Shown in pieces: positions 44,289-53,538 of a stretch of 64,000 bases of DNA; the first letter of the stretch is position 1, and each line of letters starts with the position of its first letter. The notes under the pieces were generated by a model. It saw nothing but the letters and a program-made list of their open reading frames with translations. It searched no databases and was not told the origin of the DNA. A program made the position numbers and the translations under genes. Source of the stretch: Zetaproteobacteria bacterium CG1_02_55_237 (GTDB taxonomy: Bacteria; Pseudomonadota; Zetaproteobacteria; Mariprofundales; Mariprofundaceae); NCBI GenBank assembly GCA_001871195.1, contig MNXA01000044.1, positions 1 to 64,000 of the forward strand. Direction: 5' to 3'.

Positions 44289-44849
44289 ATGGCTCTGAAA
44301 ACCCCCATGCGCTTCGTCCCCTCGCCGCATCACGATGCTCGACCGGCAGGCACGGCTGTGGACCTGATTGTGCTGCACGCCATCAGCCTGCCCCCCGGCC
44401 AGTTCGCCATGCAACACGTCGAGGCGTTGTTCTCAGGCCGGCTGGATACCTCGGCGCACGCATCCTTCGCAAGCCTTGAAGGCATGCGCGTGGCGGCGCA
44501 TTTTGTGGTGGATCGGGTGGGGAATATCACCCAGTTCGTGCCGGTTGAGCAGCGCGCATGGCATGCCGGAGCATCCATCTGGCAGGGCAGAGAGCGCTGT
44601 AATGATTATTCCATCGGCATCGAAATGCTGGGCGATGAGCAAGCCCCGTTCACTGCGGTACAATATCGGGAAACCGCACGCCTGTGTCGGGCGCTGATGC
44701 TGCGCTTTCCGGATGTGGCTACGGAGCGTATCGTAGGACATCAGGATGTCGCGCCGGGCCGCAAATGGGACCCCGGCAGGCAGTGGGACTGGGGGCATTT
44801 CCGCCGCTCACTTTCACATATCCGCAACACTGAAATGACTTTGCGCTGA
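44289..44849 (+). CDS. ampD: 1,6-anhydro-N-acetylmuramyl-L-alanine amidase AmpD
   Basis: A 186-residue amidase_2 enzyme with no signal peptide, as expected for the cytosolic AmpD that recycles cell-wall muropeptides. Zinc ligands are His in IVLHAISLP and in GHQDVAPGRKWDPG (His and Asp), plus a mid-protein His; SIGIEMLG holds the family's central Glu. No ampC or ampR is nearby. The ribosome site is weak. Confidence 0.9.
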   Translation: MALKTPMRFVPSPHHDARPAGTAVDLIVLHAISLPPGQFAMQHVEALFSGRLDTSAHASFASLEGMRVAAHFVVDRVGNITQFVPVEQRAWHAGASIWQGRERCNDYSIGIEMLGDEQAPFTAVQYRETARLCRALMLRFPDVATERIVGHQDVAPGRKWDPGRQWDWGHFRRSLSHIRNTEMTLR

Positions 44850-44865
44850 CAGGGAGGGTGATTCG

Positions 44866-45522
44866 ATGGGTTCTATAATGCAGGCATTCCCCGATCTCGC
44901 CCAGTTGCCGGCGTCCATACGCGATGAGCTGGATGCTCTCCCTTTGATGCAGGTGCCGGGTGGCACGGTGCTGTTTCGCGACGGCGATGCCTGTCAGGGC
45001 TATGTGTTCGTGCTCAGCGGCTCCGTACGCGTTCAGAAGATGGACCCGGAGGGCCGTGAGATCGTGCTCTACCGTGTTGAGGATGGACAGACCTGCATGC
45101 TGACCACGTCCTGCCTGCTGGGTGGCCGCCCTTATCCTGCCGAGGGTATTGCCGAGGAAGAAACCGAACTGGCCCTGCTTTCTCCAAAACGCCTAGACGC
45201 CCTGCTCTCCGACGCCGCTTTCAGGCGCTTTGTGCTGTCCATGATCAGCCTGCGCATCGCCGATCTGATGGCGCTGATTGAGGATGTGGCCTTCGGCCGT
45301 ATGGATGTGCGACTGGCGCGAAGGCTGCTTGAACTCGACAACGGCAGCGGGGAATTGCGCCTCACCCACCAGCAACTGGCCACAGAGCTCGGCACTGCAC
45401 GCGAAGTTATCAGTCGCCTGCTTAAGGATTTCGAGCGGCGCAGAATGGTGACCCTGGGCCGCGGCATTGTCCTGCTACCAGAATCGAAAGAACTGCGCGA
45501 ACTGGCAGCCCAGCAGGTCTAG
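44866..45522 (+). CDS. Crp/Fnr family transcription regulator
   Basis: A 218-residue regulator with an N-terminal cyclic-nucleotide-binding-type domain (YVFVLSGSVRVQKMDPEGRE) and a C-terminal winged helix (LTHQQLATELGTAREVISRLL). The four cysteines of FNR's iron-sulfur cluster are not present and the cAMP contact residues of Crp are not conserved, so it belongs to one of the other subgroups, with the ligand unknown. GGGAGGG precedes the start. It ends right before a repeat array. Confidence 0.88.
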   Translation: MGSIMQAFPDLAQLPASIRDELDALPLMQVPGGTVLFRDGDACQGYVFVLSGSVRVQKMDPEGREIVLYRVEDGQTCMLTTSCLLGGRPYPAEGIAEEETELALLSPKRLDALLSDAAFRRFVLSMISLRIADLMALIEDVAFGRMDVRLARRLLELDNGSGELRLTHQQLATELGTAREVISRLLKDFERRRMVTLGRGIVLLPESKELRELAAQQV

Positions 45523-45538
45523 CCTGCTAAAACCATAC

Positions 45539-45700
45539 ACCACAGAATACACGGACCACACGGAAGAAATCAAAACCACACCCACTCATACTATCGATTA
45601 TTTCCGTGTGACAAGGTGAATGGCGCAGTCAGAGAGTATCCCCTGGGGGAAGCCAGAGAGGGTGCCCTGGGGCATCCGTGGTCATTGCCTCTGTATCTTA
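45539..45700. repeat. Palindromic element copy 1, interrupted
   Basis: Left arm at 45539-45566 (ACCACAGAATACACGGACC and on), then a spacer nearly identical to that of copy 2. The right arm starts at 45600 and is broken off near 45609. About 65 unrelated bases follow, and the arm's last part (CCGTGGTCATTGCC) resumes near 45676. The tail resembles the 3' flank of copy 4. The inserted segment holds two 18-base near-repeats (45631-45648 and 45655-45672) with a 24-base period. Confidence 0.8.
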
Positions 45701-45716
45701 ACCTTTAAACCATCTA

Positions 45717-45805
45717 CCACTGAATACACGGACCACACGGAAGAGAGCAAAGCCACATTCTCTCATACTATCAATTATTTCCGTGTATTCAGTGTGTTCC
45801 GTGGT
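45717..45805. repeat. Palindromic element copy 2
   Basis: Left arm 45717-45744 and right arm 45778-45805 are near-perfect inverted complements of about 27 bases, separated by a 33-base spacer that contains CATACTATCA, shared with copy 1. The right arm reads TTTCCGTGTATTCAGTGTG and on to CCGTGGT. It lies in the 406-base stretch after the Crp-type gene that has no protein gene. Confidence 0.88.
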
Positions 45806-45839
45806 TTCTGTCTATGATTCTCAACCTTACATCCAGCCC

Positions 45840-45920
45840 ACCACGGAATACACGGACCACACAGAATGGTTCAAAACCCCATCCTATTATTATTTCCGTG
45901 TATTCAGTGTGTTCCGTGGT
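45840..45920. repeat. Palindromic element copy 3, next to GxxExxY stop
   Basis: Left arm 45840-45866 and right arm 45893-45920 form the same long hairpin as copy 2. Its right end lies 8 bases from the stop codon of the GxxExxY gene. Confidence 0.88.
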
Positions 45921-45928
45921 TGCATCGG

Positions 45929-46300
45929 CTATAGCACGATCCTTTCGATTTCAGCCTTGGGGTAATGGCCGAAATTCACCAGTAGGCCAAGCTCATAACC
46001 TGACGCCCTCAAATAATTGTGAACCTGCGCTCGATGCTCATTACAAAGCTCTTTTACTGCCTTGATTTCAATGATTATTTTCTCAAAACAGATGAAGTCG
46101 GGCCTATATAGTTGGTTCAACCGATCACCTTTATACTCAAGTCGCAATTCTGCTTGTGCCGTAAATGGGATGCTCTGCCGGGTCAGCTCCCTTTCCATAC
46201 ATTCCTGGTAAACAGCCTCAAGAAATCCGCTCCCCATCTCACGGTAAACTTCATACACGGCACCACGTATCCGAAAACTCTCTTCCTCGTATTTCAACAT
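45929..46300 (-). CDS. GxxExxY family protein (putative nuclease-fold)
   Basis: A 123-residue protein with the defining motif GFLEAVY near residue 25, then YRPDFICFEKIIIEIKAVK, the Asp and Glu-x-Lys arrangement of PD-(D/E)XK nucleases, and LRASGYELGLLVNFG near the end. The family is widespread in environmental bacteria, and its activity is not established; nuclease fold is a family inference. It is tightly bracketed by palindromic copies 3 and 4 (8 and 15 bases away), which suggests that repeats and gene form a unit. Full length for the family. Confidence 0.88.
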   Translation of the reverse strand: MLKYEEESFRIRGAVYEVYREMGSGFLEAVYQECMERELTRQSIPFTAQAELRLEYKGDRLNQLYRPDFICFEKIIIEIKAVKELCNEHRAQVHNYLRASGYELGLLVNFGHYPKAEIERIVL

Positions 46301-46315
46301 TCAACCAACCTCATC

Positions 46316-46396
46316 ACCACGGAATAGACGAACCCACGGAGAAATTTAAACCACGCTTACATCTATCATTTCCGTGTATTCCGTGTGTTCTGTGGT
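46316..46396. repeat. Palindromic element copy 4, next to GxxExxY start
   Basis: Left arm 46316-46343 and right arm 46369-46396, more diverged on the left (ACCACGGAATAGACGAACCC), with the right arm TTTCCGTGTATTCCGTGTG and on. It lies 15 bases upstream of the GxxExxY start codon. Its 3' flank CATTACCTCTGCATCTT resembles that of copy 1. Confidence 0.85.
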
Positions 46397-46442
46397 CATT
46401 ACCTCTGCATCTTTACGGTGGTTATGCCCTTACCCAATAGCT

Positions 46443-46970
46443 CTAACGCTTCAGGCGGTACCATTTGGCCATGCGCGTTTTCCAGAAGGCCCGATACTCG
46501 TCCTCAGTCACTTCGCCATTACCGTCTGCATCCATGGCTTTAAAACGCGCCTCAACCCGCTGCTGAACCATGATAAGGTATTCTTCCACTGACACACTTC
46601 TGGATTCGTCGGTATCCAGCGCCATGAATTTTTCAACAATCTTGTCCGTTGCCGTTTTCGGACCGCCTGTCTGCACCTCCGCTGCCGCAACCGGTTCGGC
46701 AGGCACTGCATCGGCAGCCTCCTCATCGTCAAACACAGCGGACTCGCCGGGCGCTGCGGCCGACGGAGCTTCTGCCGATGCAGCATCAGGCTCAGCAGGC
46801 TGACCCGGCATCCTGATTTTAGGAAATGCCGGTTGAGACGCCGCATCCACAGGCTGCTCCACCGCCTGAGGCTGCATCGCCCTAAAGGGCACATCCTCGG
46901 CTAGCGCGCTGGTACAAACAGCACCCAGAGTGGCGACAAAAATCAGTGTTGAACGTATCCATGCATGCAT
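46443..46970 (-). CDS. Secreted EF-hand protein
   Basis: A 175-residue protein. The start at 46970 follows AGGAG and begins a signal peptide ending in SALAE. A low-complexity Ala/Pro/Glu/Val linker covers roughly residues 40-105. Two EF-hands follow: a degenerate one (LDTDESRSVSVEEYL) and a canonical one (MDADGNGEVTEDEYR). It is likely a periplasmic calcium-binding protein with unknown partners. It is divergent from thyA. Confidence 0.82.
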   Translation of the reverse strand: MHAWIRSTLIFVATLGAVCTSALAEDVPFRAMQPQAVEQPVDAASQPAFPKIRMPGQPAEPDAASAEAPSAAAPGESAVFDDEEAADAVPAEPVAAAEVQTGGPKTATDKIVEKFMALDTDESRSVSVEEYLIMVQQRVEARFKAMDADGNGEVTEDEYRAFWKTRMAKWYRLKR

Positions 46971-47127
46971 CAGACTGCTCCTGATAAAAACTGAAGGCAC
47001 ATGTTGCACGACACACAGGTTTTGCCAACTTCTTTCTTGCCCGTTTGCTTTGATCGGTTGCTTTGTTTGGTTCACAAGGGGCGGCACACGGGGCAGCATA
47101 AGCCCATTCTAATGATGGGAGGAACGA

Positions 47128-47961
47128 TTGAAGCCTTATCTGGATCTGATGCGCCATGTGCGCGATCACGGCGTACAAAAAGGCGACCGTACCGGCACCG
47201 GCACGCGCTCGATTTTCGGCCATCAGATGCGCTTCGATCTGGCTGCCGGCTTTCCGCTGGTCACCACCAAGAAAGTCCACCTCAAATCCATTATCCATGA
47301 ACTTCTCTGGTTCATCAAAGGCGAAACCAACACCGACTACCTGCGCGACAATGGCGTGAAAATCTGGGATGAATGGGCCGATGATGCCGGTGATCTTGGC
47401 CCCGTGTACGGCTACCAGTGGCGCAACTGGCCGACTCCGGACGGGCGTCATATTGATCAGATTGCCGAGCTTGTTGGGCAGATCAAAGCCCGCCCGAACT
47501 CACGCAGACTGATTATCTCTGCCTGGAATGTGGCCGATCTGCCGGATGAATCCATCAGCCCGCAGGCCAATGTGGCACTGGGCAAGATGGCCCTGGCTCC
47601 CTGCCATGCCTTCTTCCAGTTCTATGTCGCCGAGGGCCGTCTGTCCTGCCAGCTCTATCAGCGCAGTGCCGACATCTTCCTCGGCGTGCCATTCAATATC
47701 GCCTCCTACGCCCTGCTCACCATGATGCTGGCACAGGTCTGCGACCTTGAGCCCGGAGATTTCGTACACACCTTCGGCGATGCACACCTGTATTCCAACC
47801 ATGCCGAGCAGGTTGCAACCCAGCTCTCCCGCGAGCCCTTCCCTCTGCCGACCATGCGCCTGAATCCGGATGTGAAATCAATTTTCGATTTTACGTTTGA
47901 TGATTTTGAACTTCTAGATTACCAGTCTCACCCCGGCATCCGCGCACCCATCGCAATCTGA
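47128..47961 (+). CDS. thyA: Thymidylate synthase
   Basis: A 277-residue ThyA that makes dTMP from dUMP with methylene-tetrahydrofolate. It starts at TTG (47128) after GGGAGGAA, and the protein begins [11 protein letters not shown]. The catalytic Cys is in [11 protein letters not shown], the dUMP-binding segment is [21 protein letters not shown], and [13 protein letters not shown] is the conserved N-terminal arginine region. It has the usual length. No folA/dfrA follows. The TTG start may limit expression. Confidence 0.96.
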   Translation: MKPYLDLMRHVRDHGVQKGDRTGTGTRSIFGHQMRFDLAAGFPLVTTKKVHLKSIIHELLWFIKGETNTDYLRDNGVKIWDEWADDAGDLGPVYGYQWRNWPTPDGRHIDQIAELVGQIKARPNSRRLIISAWNVADLPDESISPQANVALGKMALAPCHAFFQFYVAEGRLSCQLYQRSADIFLGVPFNIASYALLTMMLAQVCDLEPGDFVHTFGDAHLYSNHAEQVATQLSREPFPLPTMRLNPDVKSIFDFTFDDFELLDYQSHPGIRAPIAI

Positions 47962-48018
47962 TTGTTCGGACACCAACCTGAAACTCGCATGAGGTGAGAA
48001 TTGTTAACTACAACATTC

Positions 48019-49422
48019 TTAGTAGGCGTTTTTTCCTGCAAATCCGCGGATAATGGTCAGGAAAATAATTTTCAGGTCGAGCCATACAGACCAACGGCGG
48101 ATATAATCCAGATCATACTCTACTCGCTTCTTCATTTTCTCCAGCGTATCCGTTTCTCCTCGCCAACCGCTTACTTGAGCCAAACCGGTAATTCCCGGCT
48201 TCACCTTGTGCCGCCACATATAGCCCTTAATCAACTTACGATACTGCTCATTATGCACCACGGCGTGAGGGCGCGGCCCGACGATGCTCATCCGCCCCTG
48301 CAAAACATTGAAAAACTGGGGCAATTCATCCAGAGAAGAGCGCCGTAAGAAAGCACCGAATCGGGTCACTCGCACATCGCCCACCTTAGCCTGTTCGATG
48401 ACCCCACCATCCTCGCATACAGCCATGGTACGAAACTTGTACACCTTGATGAGCCTGCCGTTCAAACCATAGCGCCGCTGTTTAAACAACACCGGACCCG
48501 GTGAAGTCAGCTTAACCCCAAGGGCAATGAAGAGCATCAGTGGCCAAACAAAAAACAGAATTAAGCTTGCCACAATAATGTCCTCCATCGCCTTGAAAAG
48601 ACCGAAGGGCCCTGTCATCGGGCTTTCACACAAGGCGAAAACAGGCAGACCAGCAATATCCTGTTCGCGTGCTCCCATCAGCTCAAAAACAAAAAGATCC
48701 GGAACCATAAATATAGAGGTCGTGCTGTCCTGTAATGCATCGTAAACCTCCCGCATGCGTTTCTCAGATCGCATGGGCAGGGCAAGGTACACCATATCCA
48801 CCTTATGTTGGCGCACATAGGTTGACGCATCCGTTGATTTGCCAAGCAATGGGAGCCCAGACACCTCTCCCCCAGCTTTACGGACATCGTCATCGAAAAA
48901 ACCGGCTATGCGGATACCCATCCAGTCAGCATCCAGGATGCGCTCAGCCAAATCCCGACCGAGATCGCCTGCGCCTACGATTACCGCAGTGCGGGAATTT
49001 CTCCTTTGCTGACGCAGGACCCGCAGAAATATCCTGCCGACTATGTGCATCCCAATCAGCAACACCGGTGCTAGCACAAACCATGCACCGACAACCAGAC
49101 GTGAATATTGGCCGGTAAACTTGATAAACCAGGCAAGGAATAGAAAGCCAGCCACGACCAAGAACCAAGCAACAAGGATTGTCTGCATCTCCTGCCAAAG
49201 CCTCGCTCCCCGCCAAGGTCGGTAGGCATCCACAGCACCCATAGCAATCCAGGTCATCGCCGCACCAAGAACCGCAGCCAGTTGATAAGGCTGATCGTAG
49301 CTAATGCCATACCCCAGACACAGAACAGGCAACAGCAACAGCACCGCACCAGCATCAATCAGCCTCTGCCCCAGAGCAAACCACGTATGATAGCGGCGAA
49401 ACCTTCCTGACTTTTGAACCAC
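48019..49422 (-). CDS. Undecaprenyl-phosphate sugar-1-phosphate transferase (WcaJ type)
   Basis: A 467-residue polyisoprenyl-phosphate hexose-1-phosphate transferase that would start the repeat unit of an exopolysaccharide. Four N-terminal membrane helices are followed by a Rossmann-like CoA-binding domain (VIVGAGDLGRDLAERIL), a fifth membrane segment, and the catalytic domain with LTSPGPVLFKQRRYGLNG, KFRTM, FLRRSSLDELPQFFNVLQG and MSIVGPRPH. The sugar is most often glucose in this family. It is the last gene of the leftward polysaccharide locus. Confidence 0.92.
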   Translation of the reverse strand: MVQKSGRFRRYHTWFALGQRLIDAGAVLLLLPVLCLGYGISYDQPYQLAAVLGAAMTWIAMGAVDAYRPWRGARLWQEMQTILVAWFLVVAGFLFLAWFIKFTGQYSRLVVGAWFVLAPVLLIGMHIVGRIFLRVLRQQRRNSRTAVIVGAGDLGRDLAERILDADWMGIRIAGFFDDDVRKAGGEVSGLPLLGKSTDASTYVRQHKVDMVYLALPMRSEKRMREVYDALQDSTTSIFMVPDLFVFELMGAREQDIAGLPVFALCESPMTGPFGLFKAMEDIIVASLILFFVWPLMLFIALGVKLTSPGPVLFKQRRYGLNGRLIKVYKFRTMAVCEDGGVIEQAKVGDVRVTRFGAFLRRSSLDELPQFFNVLQGRMSIVGPRPHAVVHNEQYRKLIKGYMWRHKVKPGITGLAQVSGWRGETDTLEKMKKRVEYDLDYIRRWSVWLDLKIIFLTIIRGFAGKNAY

Positions 49423-49477
49423 GGATTTTCTCCCTCTTTATACCTGTCCTAAACAGGTCCACCCAAAACCATCATTT

Positions 49478-50767
49478 CTAATGCTCTACCAAGTCCCTTA
49501 GCGACTGTTCAAACTTACCAAGCACCCTCTCCATGTCAATTTGCTGCTCCGCATAGACTCGAGCGTTGATCGATATCTTTTCGACCATATCCTTGTTTCC
49601 ATACAATTGGACAATCGCCGTTTCCAGTTTCTCAGCATTTTCCGGGTCACATCGGAATACACAAGGGTTATCTCCCTCAGCTAACCGCCCCAACTCAGAA
49701 TCCTCTTCTACAGTAACAATAGCAGGTCCACCAATCGCCAAAATATTGGCAAGCTTAGAAGGCATTACCAGATCAGCAGCACCTCTTCTCTGAATCACCA
49801 GATGGATATCAGCAGCGCTCAGCATGGCAGGCAGGCGCTCCAACGGCTGTAGTGGCAGGAAAGCAATGTTTGCAAGTTCAAGGCGATCCACCTCATCCTG
49901 CAATGCTTTTCGATTAACCCCATCACCACAGATCACAAAGCGAAAATCAGGAAGCTTCTCAGCAACCTCCAGTAATATCTCTAACCCCTGCTTGACTGCG
50001 ATATTGCCCGAATAGAGACAAAGGCACTGGCCCTCACCTACCCCGAGCTTCGCCCTAAACAACGTTCTTCCAGAGCCATCAAACCGCATAGAGGAAATAT
50101 CTGACCAGTTCGGAAATAGAATTGGCTCATCAACACCCTTCTTACGAAGACTGTTGAGCATCGAATGGGAGATCGTGGATACAGCATCGAAACGGCGCAT
50201 CACCCAACGTTCAATCGCACTGGCCATGTGTTTCATCCAAGCATACGGAATAATACCAAGATCAAAGGCTGCGTCGACTTCAAAGTCCTGAATATGCAGC
50301 CAGCACTTGGCTCTCGATAATCGGGCAACCAGCCAGGCTGAAGGAGCGCAAAATAGTGGCGGCTCAACAACAATGACCACATCCGGTTTCCATAAGATTT
50401 GCCGGATCATTATCGGCAGACTGCTTAGGGAAAAACTAGCTAGGTGCATGATTCGATTTAGCCCAGAGGGCTTTGCTGGAACATACAGGGGACAGCGCCA
50501 GACATACAAACCATCGATATCTTCATGCTTATAATAGGAAGTCGAGTAACCTAGAGCTACTTTCCATTCGGGATAATAGGGTGGTGCAGTCACCACACAA
50601 ACTTTGTGCCCCTGAGCCACCAGCCAAGCCGCCATCTCTCCAGTATACTTACCGATTCCAGTCAATTCAGGAGCATAATTGATACCATGGATGAGGATGC
50701 GCAAGGGCTTAGAGCTCAAGTTTTCTGAAAAGGAAATCAGCTTGGACCGCCATGCTACACTTGTCAT
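49478..50767 (-). CDS. Glycosyltransferase, WcaI-like (GT4 fold)
   Basis: A 429-residue (or shorter) GT-B glycosyltransferase. It has IHGINYAPELTGIGKYTGEMA near the N-terminus, HIQDFEVDAAFDLG, and in the acceptor-distal domain GNIAVKQGLEILLEVAEKLPD and RGAADLVMPSKLANILAIGG, typical of WcaI and its relatives. The 5' end is uncertain: ATG at 50767 has no ribosome site and would overlap the fkbM gene by 59 bases, and TTG at 50719 would also begin just before the family motif. It sits between the initiating transferase and an FkbM methyltransferase. Confidence 0.85.
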   Translation of the reverse strand: MTSVAWRSKLISFSENLSSKPLRILIHGINYAPELTGIGKYTGEMAAWLVAQGHKVCVVTAPPYYPEWKVALGYSTSYYKHEDIDGLYVWRCPLYVPAKPSGLNRIMHLASFSLSSLPIMIRQILWKPDVVIVVEPPLFCAPSAWLVARLSRAKCWLHIQDFEVDAAFDLGIIPYAWMKHMASAIERWVMRRFDAVSTISHSMLNSLRKKGVDEPILFPNWSDISSMRFDGSGRTLFRAKLGVGEGQCLCLYSGNIAVKQGLEILLEVAEKLPDFRFVICGDGVNRKALQDEVDRLELANIAFLPLQPLERLPAMLSAADIHLVIQRRGAADLVMPSKLANILAIGGPAIVTVEEDSELGRLAEGDNPCVFRCDPENAEKLETAIVQLYGNKDMVEKISINARVYAEQQIDMERVLGKFEQSLRDLVEH

Positions 50768-51431
50768 AAGTCATGTTATAGACCCCGGATAAGCTGAATC
50801 CGCTTTGATACAAATAATCAATGACCTCATGGGCTAGTGACTGTCCTTCATATAGTTCAATAAACGAGCACTCGCAGTAAATGTACCGGAAATTCCCGAT
50901 AAGACTTTTGCAGCCGCGCAGGGCCTCCATCTCGTAGCCCTGCACATCCATTTTTAGCAATGCGGGCTTGCTGATCTCAGACGCACTCAACGCGCTATCC
51001 AGCGGCGCAACACGGATCATTCGGGTCTCGCGTTCGCCCGTGCCGGGAAACAGCGTGGTCTGAGCGCCAGTAATGGGCAACAGCGAGGATGAATCGTCTC
51101 GTCTGGACACATGAATCGTCGCCTCCCCCTTCTTTTCCCCGATAGCTAGGCGATGCAAATGAACATTCCCATCCTTGGCAAAAACCTTCTCATACCGATC
51201 CGCCGGTTCCGCAAGGGGCTCAAAGGAATCAATCCGGGCATCTGGAAAGCATTTGCGCGAGATCAAGGCGAACTGCCCACAATTAGCCCCAATATCTACG
51301 ACATGCCTGCAAGCAAGATTCTGTAACAGCCTAATGTGTTCCGTTCCTGCTGCGACGCCTTTCAACAATGCCTTAAAATAGAAAAAATTACACAAAATTT
51401 TGTATAATTTTTTGACTTGCTTGATTTTCAT
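50709..51431 (-). CDS. FkbM family methyltransferase
   Basis: A 240-residue SAM-dependent methyltransferase of the FkbM type. Motif I is HVVDIGANCGQFAL, followed by IDSFEPLAEPADRYE, and the C-terminal half has LLKMDVQGYEMEALRG. The start at 51431 gives an ATGA overlap with galE and follows AGGAAAG. It probably methylates a hydroxyl of a sugar or other group in the polysaccharide; the exact acceptor is unknown. Confidence 0.85.
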   Translation of the reverse strand: MKIKQVKKLYKILCNFFYFKALLKGVAAGTEHIRLLQNLACRHVVDIGANCGQFALISRKCFPDARIDSFEPLAEPADRYEKVFAKDGNVHLHRLAIGEKKGEATIHVSRRDDSSSLLPITGAQTTLFPGTGERETRMIRVAPLDSALSASEISKPALLKMDVQGYEMEALRGCKSLIGNFRYIYCECSFIELYEGQSLAHEVIDYLYQSGFSLSGVYNMTYDKCSMAVQADFLFRKLEL

Positions 51432-52414
51432 TCGCAATCTTTCCTGTGCCATTCCCAAGCGCTCCCAATAATATCATCCAACGAAACCCATAGAGGCTTC
51501 CAATCTAATATCCTTCCGGCCTTCTCTGCGGAAGCAACTAGAACTGCCGGATCACCGGACCGAGGCGGTTTGATATTATATGGTATGTTCGAGCCCAATT
51601 TCCGTTTTGCAGATTCAATAACATCTAGTACTGAATATCCTTTTCCATTCCCGAGATTAACGGCCGTACTTTCTCCGCCATCCAGAAGGTATTGAGCTGC
51701 CTGAATATGCGCCCTAGCCAAATCCTCCACATGAATATAGTCCCGAACGCAAGAACCATCAGCGGTAGAATATGCATTCCCATAAATTTCAAATACTTTG
51801 CCATCCTTGCGCAGCATAGAGCGTAATATATTCGGAATAAGATGGGATTCCGGCTCATGCCTCTCACCTATCCCAGCACCCGGAATTGCACCCGCAGCAT
51901 TGAAGTAACGCAAACTTACATACTGTAATCCGTAAGCTCGTGAATAATCAGCAAGCATCATTTCAATCATCATTTTCGACCACCCATAAGGAGAGATCGG
52001 TAAAAGAGAATGTTCTTCCGTAATGGGAATTTCATGTGGAATTCCATACACGGCCGCCGAGCTTGAAAAGATAATGTTCTGCACTCCGGAAGCCAGCATA
52101 GCATCAAGCAAGTTAATTGTTCCTACAACATTATTTCCATAATACATCGATGGCGCAGCTACAGACTCAGCCACAAGTGATCGAGCTGCGAAATGCAACA
52201 CAATATCGGGTTTGCACTTTTGCAAGAGAGCAAAGACCTTTTGGCGATCACGCAAATCTGCTTCCACCAATAAACATCCAGCATTGGCCGCCAGATCAGC
52301 ATGCCCGGTTGAAAGGTTATCCACGATAACCGAATCCCAATTACGTGCATGCGAATAGTAAGCAACAGAAGAGCCGATATACCCACCGCCGCCAATGATA
52401 AGCGCAGATATCAA
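51428..52414 (-). CDS. galE: UDP-glucose 4-epimerase
   Basis: A 328-residue extended SDR. The NAD motif is ALIIGGGGYIGSSVAYY, the catalytic Tyr-Lys is in SPYGWSKMM, and SLRYFNAAGA plus DYIHVEDLARAH are typical of GalE. It interconverts UDP-glucose and UDP-galactose (or the N-acetyl forms) for repeat-unit synthesis. GlyGlyGlyGly in the first loop is slightly unusual (GxxGxxG is conserved). It overlaps the methyltransferase gene downstream by 4 bases. Confidence 0.92.
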   Translation of the reverse strand: MISALIIGGGGYIGSSVAYYSHARNWDSVIVDNLSTGHADLAANAGCLLVEADLRDRQKVFALLQKCKPDIVLHFAARSLVAESVAAPSMYYGNNVVGTINLLDAMLASGVQNIIFSSSAAVYGIPHEIPITEEHSLLPISPYGWSKMMIEMMLADYSRAYGLQYVSLRYFNAAGAIPGAGIGERHEPESHLIPNILRSMLRKDGKVFEIYGNAYSTADGSCVRDYIHVEDLARAHIQAAQYLLDGGESTAVNLGNGKGYSVLDVIESAKRKLGSNIPYNIKPPRSGDPAVLVASAEKAGRILDWKPLWVSLDDIIGSAWEWHRKDCE

Positions 52415-52446
52415 TGTATTATTCCTCGGCTCAAAATATTAAACAC

Positions 52447-53538
52447 CTAACCTGCAATAATATCTTTGCATAAAGCATCCAATGCTTTTTGATAAGTTCC
52501 TCGTTGGGTGGCATATTGTTTATAAGCACTGGCCGACAACTTATGGTAAACAGAGGGCGAGGAAATCAAGTCAGATAAATAATTTACAGCAGCGCTAACA
52601 AAATCCTCGTGCTGTTCTACAACAAGGCCGCTTTCATGCGAAACAATATTTTTAATACATCCCCTCTGCCATGCAACTACTGGAATCCCATAAGACATTG
52701 CTTCATGGATCGTGACTGGCTCTGCTTCATTTATATATTTTGTTGGGAACAAAAGAATATCAATGTCCTGAAAAAAACATTCTTTTTCTTTACCATGCTG
52801 GGGACCAAGATATGTAACATTGGGCAATGCCTTATGTAGCACCCTAAACTTTGTTTCCACTGATTTACTTTCAAACGGGCCCGCAATCAAAGCGCGGACC
52901 TCAGGCTTTGGCCTTCTTTTTGAAAGCTGATCAACCACATCAAGAAACTCAAATATTCCTTTCTCAGCAGATATATTTCCTAAGAAACCGAGAGTCTTCA
53001 TCGTGCTACGGGATGTTAAGTCCGATCTTTGGCCTGAATGAATAATAGCAGCATTCGAAATAATAACTAATTTCTCAATTTGAGGGTAACAACCTATTAG
53101 ACTTCTTCCCATGTTTTCGCACAGTGCAATATGTGTCGCATTTTTTCCTGCTATTCGTACCAAGCATTCAGTAACAAATCTCTTCTTGTCTAGATATGCA
53201 TAACTGTGATGATGCAGAAAAATTCGCATGTGACGTAACCGCGCCACAAACAAAAACAACATCTCGTAGACCTGCCCCAGCGAACCAGAAACACTAATGT
53301 ATAGAGCAGCCCTGCGCACGGAACTCATAAAAAATCGGGAGAACCCTTTCAGCACTATTGGAAATCTCCCAGCTCTGATGCTGAATGATCGATCCAGACT
53401 TTTGCCGCCTATATCAATCACATCAAGCATAGCGCCATCATTTTTTAGCCGCTCGCACATCGCTGCATTCACAACCGATAGACCCGATATAGGTGGAGGG
53501 TAGGCACCCACCATAAAAACTTTCGCTTTAAAGCCCAT
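52447..53538 (-). CDS. Glycosyltransferase family 4
   Basis: A 363-residue GT-B glycosyltransferase. The start at 53538 begins the first strand MGFKAKVFMVGAYPPPISGLS; a start at 53619 would add residues coded inside the neighbouring gene. The donor-binding domain has GFLGNISAEKGIFEFLDVV, LFPTKYINEAEPVTIHEAMS and YGIPVVAW, typical of GT4. The donor sugar is not evident. It overlaps the neighbour upstream by 11 bases. AT-rich composition, as in the rest of the locus. Confidence 0.85.
   Translation of the reverse strand: MGFKAKVFMVGAYPPPISGLSVVNAAMCERLKNDGAMLDVIDIGGKSLDRSFSIRAGRFPIVLKGFSRFFMSSVRRAALYISVSGSLGQVYEMLFLFVARLRHMRIFLHHHSYAYLDKKRFVTECLVRIAGKNATHIALCENMGRSLIGCYPQIEKLVIISNAAIIHSGQRSDLTSRSTMKTLGFLGNISAEKGIFEFLDVVDQLSKRRPKPEVRALIAGPFESKSVETKFRVLHKALPNVTYLGPQHGKEKECFFQDIDILLFPTKYINEAEPVTIHEAMSYGIPVVAWQRGCIKNIVSHESGLVVEQHEDFVSAAVNYLSDLISSPSVYHKLSASAYKQYATQRGTYQKALDALCKDIIAG

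Noticed and set aside
45539-46396. CRISPR array
   Set aside because: There are only four copies, each itself a long palindrome, with irregular spacing and a protein gene between two of them; no cas genes are nearby.
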